This document shows positions 53,271 to 62,089 of a DNA stretch of 64,000 nucleotides, in pieces. The notes below the pieces were generated by a model. That model saw nothing but the letters and a program-made list of their open reading frames with translations, made no database searches and was not told the origin of the DNA. Source of the stretch: Mesorhizobium intechi (GTDB taxonomy: Bacteria > Pseudomonadota > Alphaproteobacteria > Rhizobiales > Rhizobiaceae); contig NZ_PNOT02000339.1 in the NCBI RefSeq assembly GCF_002879535.1, positions 1 to 64,000 of the forward strand. Direction: 5' to 3'. A program made the position numbers and the translations under genes. How positions within the stretch are numbered: the stretch's first letter is position 1; every line of letters starts with the position of its first letter.

Positions 53271-54062
53271 TCAATTCGGGCGGTTCGACGACTTCGGCGC
53301 GAACCGGGACAGGATCTGGATGAGCGACATACAGCCCCAGGTAATGGCGAAGGCGATGATGGCAAGGGCTGCCGGTTCATAGGCGCGGTTCGCACCGATG
53401 TTCTGCAGGTACGGCCCAAAGGCCGGGCGGTTGAGCAGGCTGGCCATGGTGAACTCGCCAATGACGATGGCGAAGGTCAGGAAGGCGCCCGACAGCACGG
53501 CGATCAGCACATTGGGCAGGATGACGCGGCCGATGATCGTGCCCCAGCCGGCGCCCAGGATCTGCGCTGCTTCCGTCAAGGTCCGCACGTCGATGGTACG
53601 CAGCCCGGTATCGACGGCACGATACATGTAGGGCAGCGCCAGCGTTGCGTAGCCGATGACCAGCAAGGCATTGGCGCCCATGTTGCTGCCAAGGAACGGC
53701 AGCGGCGAATTCGAGCCGTACATCCTGATATAGCCGAAGACGATGACGATGGCCGGAATGACCAGCGGCAAGAGCGTGATGAATTCGACGATCGGCCTGA
53801 GCTGCGGCAGACGCAGCCGGATCCAGTATGCCGCCGGCACAACGATCAGCACACCAAGGATGATGGTGAAGATCGCGGCGACCACCGAATACAGGAAGGT
53901 CGACTGGAAGCGCGCGTCGCCCAGCACGATCTGATAGGCATCGAAGGAATGGACGCCGCGGCGCATGCGGAGCGAGAATTCGACCGTCGCCATCAGCGGA
54001 ATGAAGAAATACGCCGCACCGACGATGAAGACGACCCAGGCCCAGAATTTTCCCGACTTCAT
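53271..54062 (-). CDS. ABC transporter permease (PotC/PhnV-like)
   Basis: A 263-residue inner-membrane permease. Six segments can be picked out, from WAWVVFIVGAAYFFIPLMATVEF to AALAIIAFAITWGCMSLIQI, with the EAA loop around RTLTEAAQILGAGWGTIIGRVILP contacting the ATPase. The start is ATG 54062, which overlaps the upstream permease's stop by four bases (ATGA). A longer open frame to 54380 is only the antisense-like shadow of the other permease. The type matches the PotC partner of polyamine or aminoethylphosphonate importers. Transporter specificity cannot be read from sequence. Confidence 0.92.
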   Translation of the reverse strand: MKSGKFWAWVVFIVGAAYFFIPLMATVEFSLRMRRGVHSFDAYQIVLGDARFQSTFLYSVVAAIFTIILGVLIVVPAAYWIRLRLPQLRPIVEFITLLPLVIPAIVIVFGYIRMYGSNSPLPFLGSNMGANALLVIGYATLALPYMYRAVDTGLRTIDVRTLTEAAQILGAGWGTIIGRVILPNVLIAVLSGAFLTFAIVIGEFTMASLLNRPAFGPYLQNIGANRAYEPAALAIIAFAITWGCMSLIQILSRFAPKSSNRPN

Positions 54063-54976
54063 TTCAGCCACCTTTCGGAGCGAGTCCGGAACCAGATGTA
54101 GAAGACATTGGCCAGGCCCGTGATGACGATCATGCCGAAGGCGATGGCGTAGCCGAGCTGCGGATTGTGCAACACGTCGCCATTGATCTGCGAGTAGAGC
54201 TTGATGGGCACGATGTTGAGCGCCGGGCCGGCAAACGCGTAGGCCGTGGCAATGGCGCCAAAGGCATTGGCGAAGAGAAGAATGACGGTACCGAGGAAGC
54301 TCGGCCATATCACCGGGATGACCACCATGCGCCAATACTGCGCCTGCGTGGCGCCGAGCGTGGCGGCGGCCTCGCCCCATTCCTTCTTCAAACCATCAAT
54401 GGCCGGCACGATGATGACCACCATCAGCGGGATCTGGAAGAACAGATAGACCGCGATCAGACCCGATGTGGTGAGGAAATTGAAGCCCATCGCGTAGATG
54501 TTGATGTTGAGGACGTCACGCAGAAGCGTCGTGACGATGCCGACGCGGCCGAGCGTGGCCAGGAAGGCGAAGGCCAGCGGCAGGCCGGCGAAATTCGAGG
54601 CCACTCCGGAGAAGGTCAGGGTCGCGGAGCGCGTCCAGCTTGGCAGTCCCCCGCGCACGATGGCGATGGCTATTGCCAGCCCGGCAAAGGCCCCGATGAT
54701 GGCCGACCAGAAACTGATCTTGATCGACACCCAATAGGAACTGCTGATCGACGGATCGCTGACCAGCTGCAGGATGTTGTCGAACGTAAGCTGACCATCA
54801 CTGTTCTGGAAAGCCCCGATCACGAGATAGATCGTGGGCAGGATCAGGAACATCAGCGCGAAGATGAAGAAGGGCGCCACGCCGATCCATTGCGTCGGCA
54901 GGCGGAATGCGGTCGCCTCGTTGGGCGGCGCGGGCTTGGAGGCAATCGTTCGATTTGAAAGCGTCAGATCGGTCAT
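54059..54976 (-). CDS. ABC transporter permease (PotB/PhnU-like)
   Basis: A 305-residue permease, first of the pair. Membrane segments include GVAPFFIFALMFLILPTIYLVIG, IKISFWSAIIGAFAGLAIAIAI, NFAGLPLAFAFLATLG, FFQIPLMVVIIVPAI, FLGTVILLFANAFGAIATAYAF and YAIAFGMIVITGLANVFYIWF. The EAA loop is EWGEAAATLGATQAQYWRMVVIPVIWP. It has a longer N-terminal cytoplasmic lead than typical. The end overlaps the start of the next permease (ATGA), showing translational coupling, and the binding-protein gene lies upstream after 64 bases. Confidence 0.92.
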   Translation of the reverse strand: MTDLTLSNRTIASKPAPPNEATAFRLPTQWIGVAPFFIFALMFLILPTIYLVIGAFQNSDGQLTFDNILQLVSDPSISSSYWVSIKISFWSAIIGAFAGLAIAIAIVRGGLPSWTRSATLTFSGVASNFAGLPLAFAFLATLGRVGIVTTLLRDVLNINIYAMGFNFLTTSGLIAVYLFFQIPLMVVIIVPAIDGLKKEWGEAAATLGATQAQYWRMVVIPVIWPSFLGTVILLFANAFGAIATAYAFAGPALNIVPIKLYSQINGDVLHNPQLGYAIAFGMIVITGLANVFYIWFRTRSERWLK

Positions 54977-55040
54977 GCGCCGGCTACCGTCTTCGAGGAA
55001 AGGCCGGGCGGCCTCGCGGCCGCCCGGTGGATTTCAAGTG

Positions 55041-56147
55041 CTACTTGACGTTGGCGCCGACAACGGCGTCCCAGTTCTTGCTGATGGCTTCCTTGGCCTT
55101 GCCCTGCTCGTCGAGCGTCGGGAACGCGGCGGCGGCATAGGACTCCGCCGGTGGCAGCTTGGCCAGCACGTCAGCCGGGATCTTGCCGTTCTTGGCGAGA
55201 TCGTTAAAGCGGATCGGGTGGCAATAGCCCTTCAGCCAACCGATCTGGCCTTCGTCGGAATAGAGATACTCCATCCACAGCTTGGCTGCGTTCGGGTGCG
55301 GCGCGAAGGCGCTGATCGCCTGCACGTAGACGCCGGCGACGACACCGGTCTTCGGCACGATGACGTCGACGGGCGGGTTGCCCTTCAGCGTGTCGCGGCC
55401 AGCAAGCGCGTTGTAATCCCAGTTGATCAGGATCGGCGTCTGGCCCTGGGCGAGCGTTGCCGGCTTGCCGACGACCGGGACGAAGTTACCGGCGGCGTTG
55501 AGCTTCTTGAAGAAGTCGAGGCCAGCCTTGCCGGCGGCTTCACCTGCAGCGGCGCCCGTCGACAGACCGGAGGCGTACACCGCCTGGATGGCCTGGTTCG
55601 AAGCACGCGGATCACCGGCGACGGCGACGGCGTTGGCGAATTCAGGCTTCAGGAGATCGGCCCAGTCCTTCGGCGATTCCTTGATCAGGTCCTTGTTCAC
55701 CATGAACGACAGAACGCCGTAATAGTCGCCGTACCAGGCGCCATCGGCATCCTTGGCGCTGTCCGGGATCGAGTCCCAGCTCGACACCTTGTAGGGCATC
55801 AGCAGGCCGTCGGCCTTGGCGGTGGGGCCGAAGGACAGGCCGACGTCAATGACGTCGGGAGCCTGCGGCCCCTTGTTGTCCTTGTTGGCCTTGATCGCCT
55901 CGACCTCGTCGCCGGAGCCGGCATCGGGGTTGAGCTCGTTGATGGTGATCTCCGGATACTTCGCCTTGAAGCCGGCGATGACGTCGCCGTAACCGCACCA
56001 GTCGTGCGGCAGCGCGATGGTGGTGAGCTGGCCTTCAGCCTTCGCGGCCTTGACGAGATCATCCAGCGAAGCCGCGGACGAAATCACCGACGACACCATC
56101 AGGGTCGCGGCCGAAAGGGAAAGCACTTTCCCCGTGAATTTGAACAT
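55041..56147 (-). CDS. ABC transporter substrate-binding protein (PotD/PhnS-class)
   Basis: A 368-residue periplasmic binding protein. The signal peptide MFKFTGKVLSLSAATLMVSSVISSAA ends near residue 26; the mature protein begins SLDDLVKAAKAEGQLTTIAL. DVIDVGLSFGPTAKADGLLMPY, INWDYNALAGRD and AKLWMEYLYSDEGQIGWLKGYCHPIR are typical of the class D/F binding proteins for polyamines, iron or 2-aminoethylphosphonate; no PotD-specific motif confirms polyamine. A strong RBS GGAGAGAAC lies before ATG 56147. It is the first gene of the transporter unit and is separated from the alcohol dehydrogenase by 242 bases with a probable promoter of its own. Confidence 0.92.
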   Translation of the reverse strand: MFKFTGKVLSLSAATLMVSSVISSAASLDDLVKAAKAEGQLTTIALPHDWCGYGDVIAGFKAKYPEITINELNPDAGSGDEVEAIKANKDNKGPQAPDVIDVGLSFGPTAKADGLLMPYKVSSWDSIPDSAKDADGAWYGDYYGVLSFMVNKDLIKESPKDWADLLKPEFANAVAVAGDPRASNQAIQAVYASGLSTGAAAGEAAGKAGLDFFKKLNAAGNFVPVVGKPATLAQGQTPILINWDYNALAGRDTLKGNPPVDVIVPKTGVVAGVYVQAISAFAPHPNAAKLWMEYLYSDEGQIGWLKGYCHPIRFNDLAKNGKIPADVLAKLPPAESYAAAAFPTLDEQGKAKEAISKNWDAVVGANVK

Positions 56148-56389
56148 GTGTTCTCTCCGTTGAACTGACGCCGTTGGACGCCTGCGATGCGGTATCGTTT
56201 TCGTGTGACAGCCAGATGAAAGCTTTATGAAACCATTGGCCGGCAGCGGAAAAAGTTAACTCTTTTTAACGGGCTGTAGCAATTAGCCATCACTTATTTT
56301 TCCGGCTAATCACTTTCCGCCTTGCATTTCATCCTCTCCCCCTTGGTTTGCCCAATTTTCCAGATCAATTTCCGGCGACAGCGAGGCCG
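56148..56389 (-). promoter_or_regulatory. Probable promoter region of the ABC transporter unit
   Basis: The 242 bases between the alcohol dehydrogenase stop and the binding-protein start are unusually AT-rich for the window (about 56240-56320: runs such as AAAAAGTTAACTC, TTATTTTTCCGG) and contain TTAGCC...GGCTAA and GTTAA...TTAAC inverted repeats. No gene is supported. A transporter promoter with a repressor site here is likely; the regulator is not identified. Confidence 0.45.
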
Positions 56390-57562
56390 TCAGATCGTGC
56401 CGGCTATAGCGTTTTCCAGCAGCGCCAGCGCCGCCTTCTTGGTCAGCTTGACCGGGTTGCCGCCGGCCGTCGGATCGACCACCGCCATGTCGGCGATCAG
56501 CGCCTTGCGCTTCTTGTCCATGTCGAGCCCCTTGATCAGGCCCGGCAGCGCGTGCGGCACCTTCAACTCCTTGCGCAGCTTGATGATCGCCTTGGCGAAG
56601 CCATCAAAGCCGCCTTTGATGCCGCAATAGGCCGCGAGCCGTGCAATGCGCTCCTCGATGGAGTCGCGGTTGAAGGCCAGCACATAGGGCATGAACACCG
56701 CATTGGTCATGCCGTGATGGGTGTCGTAGAGCGCGCCGATCGGGTGCGACAGCGAGTGGATGGCACCCAGCCCCTTCTGGAAAGCGGCGGCACCCATGGC
56801 GGCCGCGCTCATCATATGCGCACGCGCCACCAGGTCCTTGCCGTTGGCATATGCCTTCGGCAGGTTCTCGAACACCAGCCGGATGCCTTCCACCGCGATG
56901 CCGTCGGCCATTGGATGGTAACCGGGCGCGCAATAGGCCTCAAGGCAGTGGGCGAGCGCATCCATGCCGGTGCCGGCGGTGATGAAGGCGGGCATGCCGA
57001 CCGACAGTTCCGGATCGGCGATGACGATCGCCGGCAGAAGCTTCGGATGGAAGATGACCTTCTTGGTGTGGGTCTCCTCATTGGTGATGACGCCGGCGCG
57101 GCCGACCTCCGAGCCGGTGCCGGCCGTGGTCGGCACCGCGATGATCGGGGCGATTGCATCCGAATTGGCGCGCGTCCACCAGTCGCCGACGTCCTCGAAA
57201 TCCCACACCGGCCGCGTCTGGCCGGCCTGGAAGGCGATCAGCTTGCCGAGATCGAGCGCCGAGCCGCCGCCGAAGGCGATGACGCCGTCGTGCTTGCCCT
57301 TCTTGAACACGGCGATGCCGGCGGTAAGATTGGATTCGACCGGGTTCGGCTTCACCTCGGAAAACACACCGTAAGGCACCTTCGCGTCATCGAGGATCTT
57401 CAGCGTCGAAGCGACGACCGGCAGTTTCGCCAGGCCCGGATCGGTGACGAAAAGCGGCCGCTTGATACCGGTAGCCGCGAGCACCTCGGGCAGTTCCTTG
57501 ATGCGCCCGACGCCGAAGCGGACGGTGGTGGGGTAGTTCCATTTGGATATGAGCTTGGACAT
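56390..57562 (-). CDS. Iron-containing alcohol dehydrogenase
   Basis: A 390-residue group III alcohol dehydrogenase, NAD-dependent and metal-dependent. Seen are the Gly-rich GVIAFGGGSALDLGKLIAFQ nucleotide region, the second block AIIAVPTTAGTGSEVGRAGVI, and the metal-binding part with FITAGTGMDALAHCLEAYCAPGYHPMADGIAVEGI and GAIHSLSHPIGALYDTHHGMTNAVFMP (Asp and three His as ligands). It would oxidise an alcohol group to an aldehyde, the aldehyde being the substrate of the adjacent aldehyde dehydrogenase. It is 17 bases downstream of that gene on the minus strand. Confidence 0.94.
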   Translation of the reverse strand: MSKLISKWNYPTTVRFGVGRIKELPEVLAATGIKRPLFVTDPGLAKLPVVASTLKILDDAKVPYGVFSEVKPNPVESNLTAGIAVFKKGKHDGVIAFGGGSALDLGKLIAFQAGQTRPVWDFEDVGDWWTRANSDAIAPIIAVPTTAGTGSEVGRAGVITNEETHTKKVIFHPKLLPAIVIADPELSVGMPAFITAGTGMDALAHCLEAYCAPGYHPMADGIAVEGIRLVFENLPKAYANGKDLVARAHMMSAAAMGAAAFQKGLGAIHSLSHPIGALYDTHHGMTNAVFMPYVLAFNRDSIEERIARLAAYCGIKGGFDGFAKAIIKLRKELKVPHALPGLIKGLDMDKKRKALIADMAVVDPTAGGNPVKLTKKAALALLENAIAGTI

Positions 57563-57579
57563 TTTGGTCTTTCGATAAA

Positions 57580-58968
57580 TCAGATGGCTTCGCGCAGGTG
57601 GAAGGATTTCGGCCGGGTCAGATTGTCGTAGCCGATGGCCGACAGCCCCGCGCCCTTGCCCGTGTCCTTGACGCCGGTCCAGACCAGCGCCGGATCGAGG
57701 TAGTCGCAGCGGTTCATGAACACGGTGCCGGTCTCGACGCGGTTGCCGATCGCCACCGCGCGCTCGGTATCGCGCGTCCAGATCGAGGCAGTCAGCCCAT
57801 AGGCGCTGTCGTTCATCAGCGCGATGGCTTCCTCGTCATTGCGCACCTTCATGATGCCGACGATCGGGCCAAAGCTCTCCTCGCGCATGACGCTCATCTG
57901 GTGGTCGACTTCGGTCAACACCTCCGGCGCCAGATAGGGCGAGCCCGCCTTGTCGTTGGCCACCTTCATGTTGATGTGCGCCTTGGCGCCCTTGCGCAGC
58001 GCTTCGGCCTTTTGCTCGCGGATCAAGTCGGCGAAACGCGCTTGCGCCATCGGCCCCATCGTCGTCGCCTGTTCCAGCGGATTGCCCACGACATAGTTCT
58101 TGGTCTCGGCGATGAAGCCCTCGACGAACTCGTCATAGACCTTCTCGTGCACGTAGACGCGTTCGATGCCGCAGCAGCACTGGCCGGAATTGTAGAAGGC
58201 GCCGTCGACCAGATTGGCCACCGTATGGTCCATCTTGGCATCGGGCAGTACATAGGCCGGGTCCTTGCCGCCGAGTTCGAGGCCGAGCGTCATGAAGGTG
58301 CCGGCCGCCGCCTTTTCGATCGCGCGGCCGCCGCCGACCGAACCGGTAAAGTTCACATGGTCGATCTTGCCCGAGCCGAGCAGCTTTTCGGTCTGCGCGT
58401 GGCTGAGCACGACATTCTGGAACACGCCCTTGGGCAGGCCGGCTTTGTCGAAGGCCTGCTGAAAACGCTCGCCGACGAGCAGCGTCTGTGCGGCATGCTT
58501 GAGGATGACGGCATTGCCGGCCATCAGCGCCGGCACGATGGTGTTGACGGCGGTCAGGTATGGATAGTTCCACGGCGCGATCACCATGACGACGCCGAGC
58601 GGATCCTTCTTCACATAGCGGCGAAACCCATCCTTCGGGTTTGAGGCCGGTACGGATTTCAGCGCCTGCTCGGCGATCTCGACCATGTAGTTGGTGCGTT
58701 CCTTGACACCGCCGAACTCGCCGCCATAGCGCACCGGGCGCCCCATCTGCCAGGCGATCTCCGGCACGATCTCGTCGGTCATCGCCACCAGCGCCTCGAG
58801 CATCGCGAGAATGTACTTGCCGCGCTCGACGATCGGCACCTGCGCCCACTTCTCCTGCGCCGCCTTGGCGCGTTCGACCGCGGCGTTGACCGCCTGGTCC
58901 GTTGCCACGGGCCGCTCGGCGTAGATCGAGCCATCGATGGGGGATTTCAACTTGACCGTTTCGGTCAT
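57580..58968 (-). CDS. NAD(P)-dependent aldehyde dehydrogenase
   Basis: A 462-residue aldehyde dehydrogenase. The NAD-binding block is VMVIAPWNYPYLTAVNTIVPAL and NAVILKHAAQT, the cofactor helix NFTGSVGGGRAIEKAA, the catalytic Glu in TLGLELGGKDPAYVLPD and the nucleophile Cys in NSGQCCCGIERVYVHE, where three Cys stand together. Later blocks are EESFGPIVGIMKV and DPALVWTGVKDTGKGAGLSAIGYDNLTRPKSFHL. The start follows CTGAAGGA. It could take the aldehyde from the neighbouring iron alcohol dehydrogenase to the acid; the substrate is unknown. It precedes that gene on the minus strand by 17 bases. Confidence 0.93.
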   Translation of the reverse strand: MTETVKLKSPIDGSIYAERPVATDQAVNAAVERAKAAQEKWAQVPIVERGKYILAMLEALVAMTDEIVPEIAWQMGRPVRYGGEFGGVKERTNYMVEIAEQALKSVPASNPKDGFRRYVKKDPLGVVMVIAPWNYPYLTAVNTIVPALMAGNAVILKHAAQTLLVGERFQQAFDKAGLPKGVFQNVVLSHAQTEKLLGSGKIDHVNFTGSVGGGRAIEKAAAGTFMTLGLELGGKDPAYVLPDAKMDHTVANLVDGAFYNSGQCCCGIERVYVHEKVYDEFVEGFIAETKNYVVGNPLEQATTMGPMAQARFADLIREQKAEALRKGAKAHINMKVANDKAGSPYLAPEVLTEVDHQMSVMREESFGPIVGIMKVRNDEEAIALMNDSAYGLTASIWTRDTERAVAIGNRVETGTVFMNRCDYLDPALVWTGVKDTGKGAGLSAIGYDNLTRPKSFHLREAI

Positions 58969-59055
58969 TCCTTCAGTCCTCGCACTTCATGAAATCTTGA
59001 TTTTCACGCCGCCCACCATTCCTGCGATGGCCAAGGGCGGCGAAGCCGGCATGGT

Positions 59056-60426
59056 TTAGTACCGCTCGAACCCCCTGTGCAGTTCCCAATCCGTAATGCG
59101 GCGGTCGTATTCGAGCTGCTCCCACTTGGCGGTGTGGACATAATGTTCGAGCACGTCCTCGCCGAGCGCCTGTTTCAGCATCTTCGACTTTGCCAGCGTC
59201 TCGGTGGCGTCGCGCAGCGTTTTCGGAATCTCGGGCAGACGAGACGCCTGATAGGCATCGCCGACGAAAGGTTTCTGCAGTTCGAGCTTCTCGTCGATGC
59301 CGGCGAGCCCGGCGGCGATCAGCGCCGCGAAGGCGAGATAGGGGTTGAGGTCGGCGCCGCCGATGCGGCATTCCATGCGGATGCCCTTGGTGCCCTCGCC
59401 GCACAAGCGGAAGCCGGCGGTGCGGTTGTCCTCGCTCCACATGATCTTGGTCGGCGCGAAGGTGCCGGCCTGGAAGCGCTTGTAGGAATTGATGTAGGGC
59501 GCCAGGAACCAGGTGAACTCCTTGGCGTATTTCAACTGCCCCGCCGCCCATTGCTGGCCGAGCGTCGACAGCGTCCAGTCCGCCTTCTTGTCGAAGAACA
59601 ATGGCGTCCGGCCGTCGGCGCTCCACAGCGAATTGTGGATGTGGCTGGAGTTGCCGGCGAGCCCGTAATTGTACTTGGACATGAAGGAGATGGCCTTGCC
59701 CTCGGACTCGGCGATCTCCTTGGCGCCGTTCTTCAGGATGACGTGGCGGTCGGCCATATCGAGCGCCTCGGCATAGCGCACATTGATCTCTTCCTGGCCC
59801 GGACCCCACTCGCCCTTGGAGTTTTCGATCGGGATGCCCGCGGCTTCCATCTCGTTGCGAAGCCGGCGCATGACGCCTTCTTCCTTGGTGGTGATGCCGA
59901 TCTGATAGTCGCCGATATAGGGCGAAGCGGTATCGAGACCCTGCCAGTGCTTCTTGCGGACGGAATCATAGGTTTCGTTGAACAGGTAGAATTCGAGCTC
60001 GGAAGCGAAATAGCCGATATAGCCGCGCTCGGAGAGCCGCTTGACCTGCTTCTTCAGGATGGCGCGCGGCGAATGCGGCAGATCGTCATGGGTGTGGTGA
60101 TCGAGCACGTCGCAGATCACAAGTGCCGTCTTTTCGAGCCACGGAATGCGCCGCAGCGTGGCAAGGTCCGGCTTCATGACGAAATCGCCATAGCCCTTGG
60201 ACCAGCTTGCTGCCTTGTAGCCGGGCACCGGCTCCATATCGATGTCGGCGGCCAGCAGATAGTTGCAGCCATGCGTTTCGTCATGCGCGGAATCGACGAA
60301 GTACTGCGCCAGGAACCGTTTTCCCGCCAGCCGCCCCTGCATGTCGACGATGCAGGCCAGCACCGTGTCGATCTCACCGCTGGAGACCGCCTTCTTCAAC
60401 TGATCGAACGAGAAATTTCCGGCCAT
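59056..60426 (-). CDS. Glutamine-synthetase family ligase (gamma-glutamyl-amine synthetase type)
   Basis: A 456-residue protein of the GS superfamily. The beta-grasp N-terminus has IDTVLACIVDMQGRLAGKRFLAQYF, and the catalytic domain has ASELEFYLFNETYD and GPGQEEINVRYAEALDMADRHVILKNGAKEIAES (metal Glu residues), FMSKYNYGLAGNSSHIHNSLW (ATP/metal His), NRTAGFRLCGEGTKGIRMECRIGGADLNPYLAFAAL (Arg/Glu). It lacks the canonical adenylylation Tyr loop of GlnA and belongs to the PuuA/GMAS/IpuC group that ligates glutamate to an amine using ATP. The substrate amine is unknown. It sits between the APC permease and the aldehyde dehydrogenase genes. Confidence 0.87.
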   Translation of the reverse strand: MAGNFSFDQLKKAVSSGEIDTVLACIVDMQGRLAGKRFLAQYFVDSAHDETHGCNYLLAADIDMEPVPGYKAASWSKGYGDFVMKPDLATLRRIPWLEKTALVICDVLDHHTHDDLPHSPRAILKKQVKRLSERGYIGYFASELEFYLFNETYDSVRKKHWQGLDTASPYIGDYQIGITTKEEGVMRRLRNEMEAAGIPIENSKGEWGPGQEEINVRYAEALDMADRHVILKNGAKEIAESEGKAISFMSKYNYGLAGNSSHIHNSLWSADGRTPLFFDKKADWTLSTLGQQWAAGQLKYAKEFTWFLAPYINSYKRFQAGTFAPTKIMWSEDNRTAGFRLCGEGTKGIRMECRIGGADLNPYLAFAALIAAGLAGIDEKLELQKPFVGDAYQASRLPEIPKTLRDATETLAKSKMLKQALGEDVLEHYVHTAKWEQLEYDRRITDWELHRGFERY

Positions 60427-60469
60427 TCCTGTGGCACTCCAGCGCTGGGCGTTTGAAGGGATAACGAAA

Positions 60470-60496
60470 CCATGGCCGGCACGACGCCGGCCATGG
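60470..60496 (-). terminator. Strong hairpin between the permease and ligase genes
   Basis: A perfect 11-bp stem CCATGGCCGGC-ACGAC-GCCGGCCATGG (60470-60480 / 60486-60496) with only a short T-containing tail on the minus strand. It sits in the 85-base gap between the permease stop and the ligase start, so it may be an attenuator or RNA-stability hairpin. Confidence 0.55.
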
Positions 60497-60511
60497 CCTT
60501 GATGGGAGATG

Positions 60512-62068
60512 TCAGTGACCGGTTTCGCCGACCGCCTGTTCCGCTGCCTTGATCGCTGCCTGGCGTGCCGCGATGATGTCGCCGAGCGGCGGGCCCTGGA
60601 AGCGGTTGCGCTCGAAGGCGAACCAGACGATCGCCGTCAGGATGAAGAAGCCGACGGTGATGTAGAGCGCCCAGTCGTTCGGCGGCTGAATACCGATGAC
60701 GAAGATCAGGATCATCGACAGGATGGAAAGCAGACCGAACAGCATGAACACACCGCGTCCCATGTTCCACGGACCCATCTTGTCCCACTTCGGCGTGCCC
60801 CAGGCCAGCATGCCGAGCACGATCGGCACGATGAAGGACAGGAACAGGAAGATGACGGTGCAGGACACCACGATGGTGTATGCCGAGGTACCGGCGACCG
60901 AAACCAGCGTCGAACCCCAGACGAACAGCACCGACAGGATCGACGCCGTCCAAATCGCCGCCACCGGCGTGCGGTAGGTCGGGCTAACCTTGGCGAGTGC
61001 CGCCGAGCCTGGCAGGCCGCCGTCACGCGAGAAGGCGAAGATCATGCGCGAAGCAGAGGTGACGGTTGCAAGACCGCACAGAAGCTGCGCGACGAACACG
61101 ACGAGATAGACGAACTCCTTGATGCCAGGGCTGACGCGCTGGTCGAAAGCCCAGAAGAACACGTTCCAGCCCTGCTTTGCGGCATCGTCCATGTTCGGGA
61201 TCATCAGCACGAAAGCGACCAGAAACAGATAGCCGAAGAGCGCCGACCAGATCACCGACATGACCATGGCACGCGGCACCGAGGAGGCTGCCTTGATGGT
61301 TTCTTCCGACGTGTGCGCCGAAGCATCGTAGCCGGTGATCGTATAGATCGGCAGCAACAGGCCGAGCGCGAACACCCAGGCATTCGAGACGGACGGCCAG
61401 ACGCCGGCGCCAGCGTCGCCGGAGTAGTTGTGGAAGGTGAAGAGCCGGCTGAAATCCCAGGTCTCGGCAGAGATCAAGCAAACCACGGCGATCAGAATCG
61501 AGCCGAAAAAGATGAGATAGCCTGAGAAGTCGGTCAGCTTCGCCGTCAGCTTGATGCCGAGATGGTTGATCAGCGCCTGAGCGCCGGTGATGATGACCAG
61601 GAAGATCATCTGGTTGGTCAGCGTGCCCTCGATGCCAAGCGTCGGCCCGAAGGCGCCGAGGAAGAACGTCCAGGTGCCGACATTGATGGCGCCGAGCACG
61701 GTGATCAGGCCGAGCAGGTTGAGCCAGGCCGTGACCCAGCCGGTGCCGCGGTTGCCGAGGATCGAACCCCAGTGATAGAGGCCGCCGGCAGTGGGATAGG
61801 CCGAGCTGATCTGCGACATGGCGACAGCGAAGGTCAGCGAGATGAAGCAGCCGACCAGCCAGCCGATGCCGATGCCGATACCGCCGGCGCCGGAGGTTGC
61901 CTGGGCCAGCGAATTGATGCCGCCCGACAGGATGCAGATGATAGAGAAGGAAACCGCGAAATTCGAAAAGCGGCTGAGCCGCCGCTCCAGTTCCTGGGCA
62001 TAGCCCATGCTGTGGAGGTGCTTTACGTCCTCTGCCTTGTCAACGTCTGTATAACCCGGTGCTGCCAT
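60512..62068 (-). CDS. APC superfamily amino acid/amine permease
   Basis: A 518-residue inner-membrane permease with about 12 segments. The N-terminal ERRLSRFSNFAVSFSIICILSGGINSLAQATSGAG is the APC signature around segment 1, followed by SSAYPTAGGLYHWGSILGNRGTGWVTAWLNLLGL, a C-terminal half with NPWVFALGLLLPIYTITGYDASAHTSEETIKAA and MIFAFSRDGGLPGSAALAKVSPTYRTPVAAIW. This is the eukaryotic-like amino acid/choline transporter branch (GABA/ethanolamine/putrescine permeases). The substrate is unknown; context suggests an amino compound. It is 21 bases downstream of the amidohydrolase-like gene on the minus strand. Confidence 0.92.
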   Translation of the reverse strand: MAAPGYTDVDKAEDVKHLHSMGYAQELERRLSRFSNFAVSFSIICILSGGINSLAQATSGAGGIGIGIGWLVGCFISLTFAVAMSQISSAYPTAGGLYHWGSILGNRGTGWVTAWLNLLGLITVLGAINVGTWTFFLGAFGPTLGIEGTLTNQMIFLVIITGAQALINHLGIKLTAKLTDFSGYLIFFGSILIAVVCLISAETWDFSRLFTFHNYSGDAGAGVWPSVSNAWVFALGLLLPIYTITGYDASAHTSEETIKAASSVPRAMVMSVIWSALFGYLFLVAFVLMIPNMDDAAKQGWNVFFWAFDQRVSPGIKEFVYLVVFVAQLLCGLATVTSASRMIFAFSRDGGLPGSAALAKVSPTYRTPVAAIWTASILSVLFVWGSTLVSVAGTSAYTIVVSCTVIFLFLSFIVPIVLGMLAWGTPKWDKMGPWNMGRGVFMLFGLLSILSMILIFVIGIQPPNDWALYITVGFFILTAIVWFAFERNRFQGPPLGDIIAARQAAIKAAEQAVGETGH

Positions 62069-62089
62069 TGGAAGTCCCCTGTTTGTTTC

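Noticed and set aside
54063..54380. Upstream extension of the second PotC-like permease
   Set aside because: It overlaps the first permease gene out of frame with Arg/His-rich sequence; ATG 54062 with the ATGA overlap explains the start.
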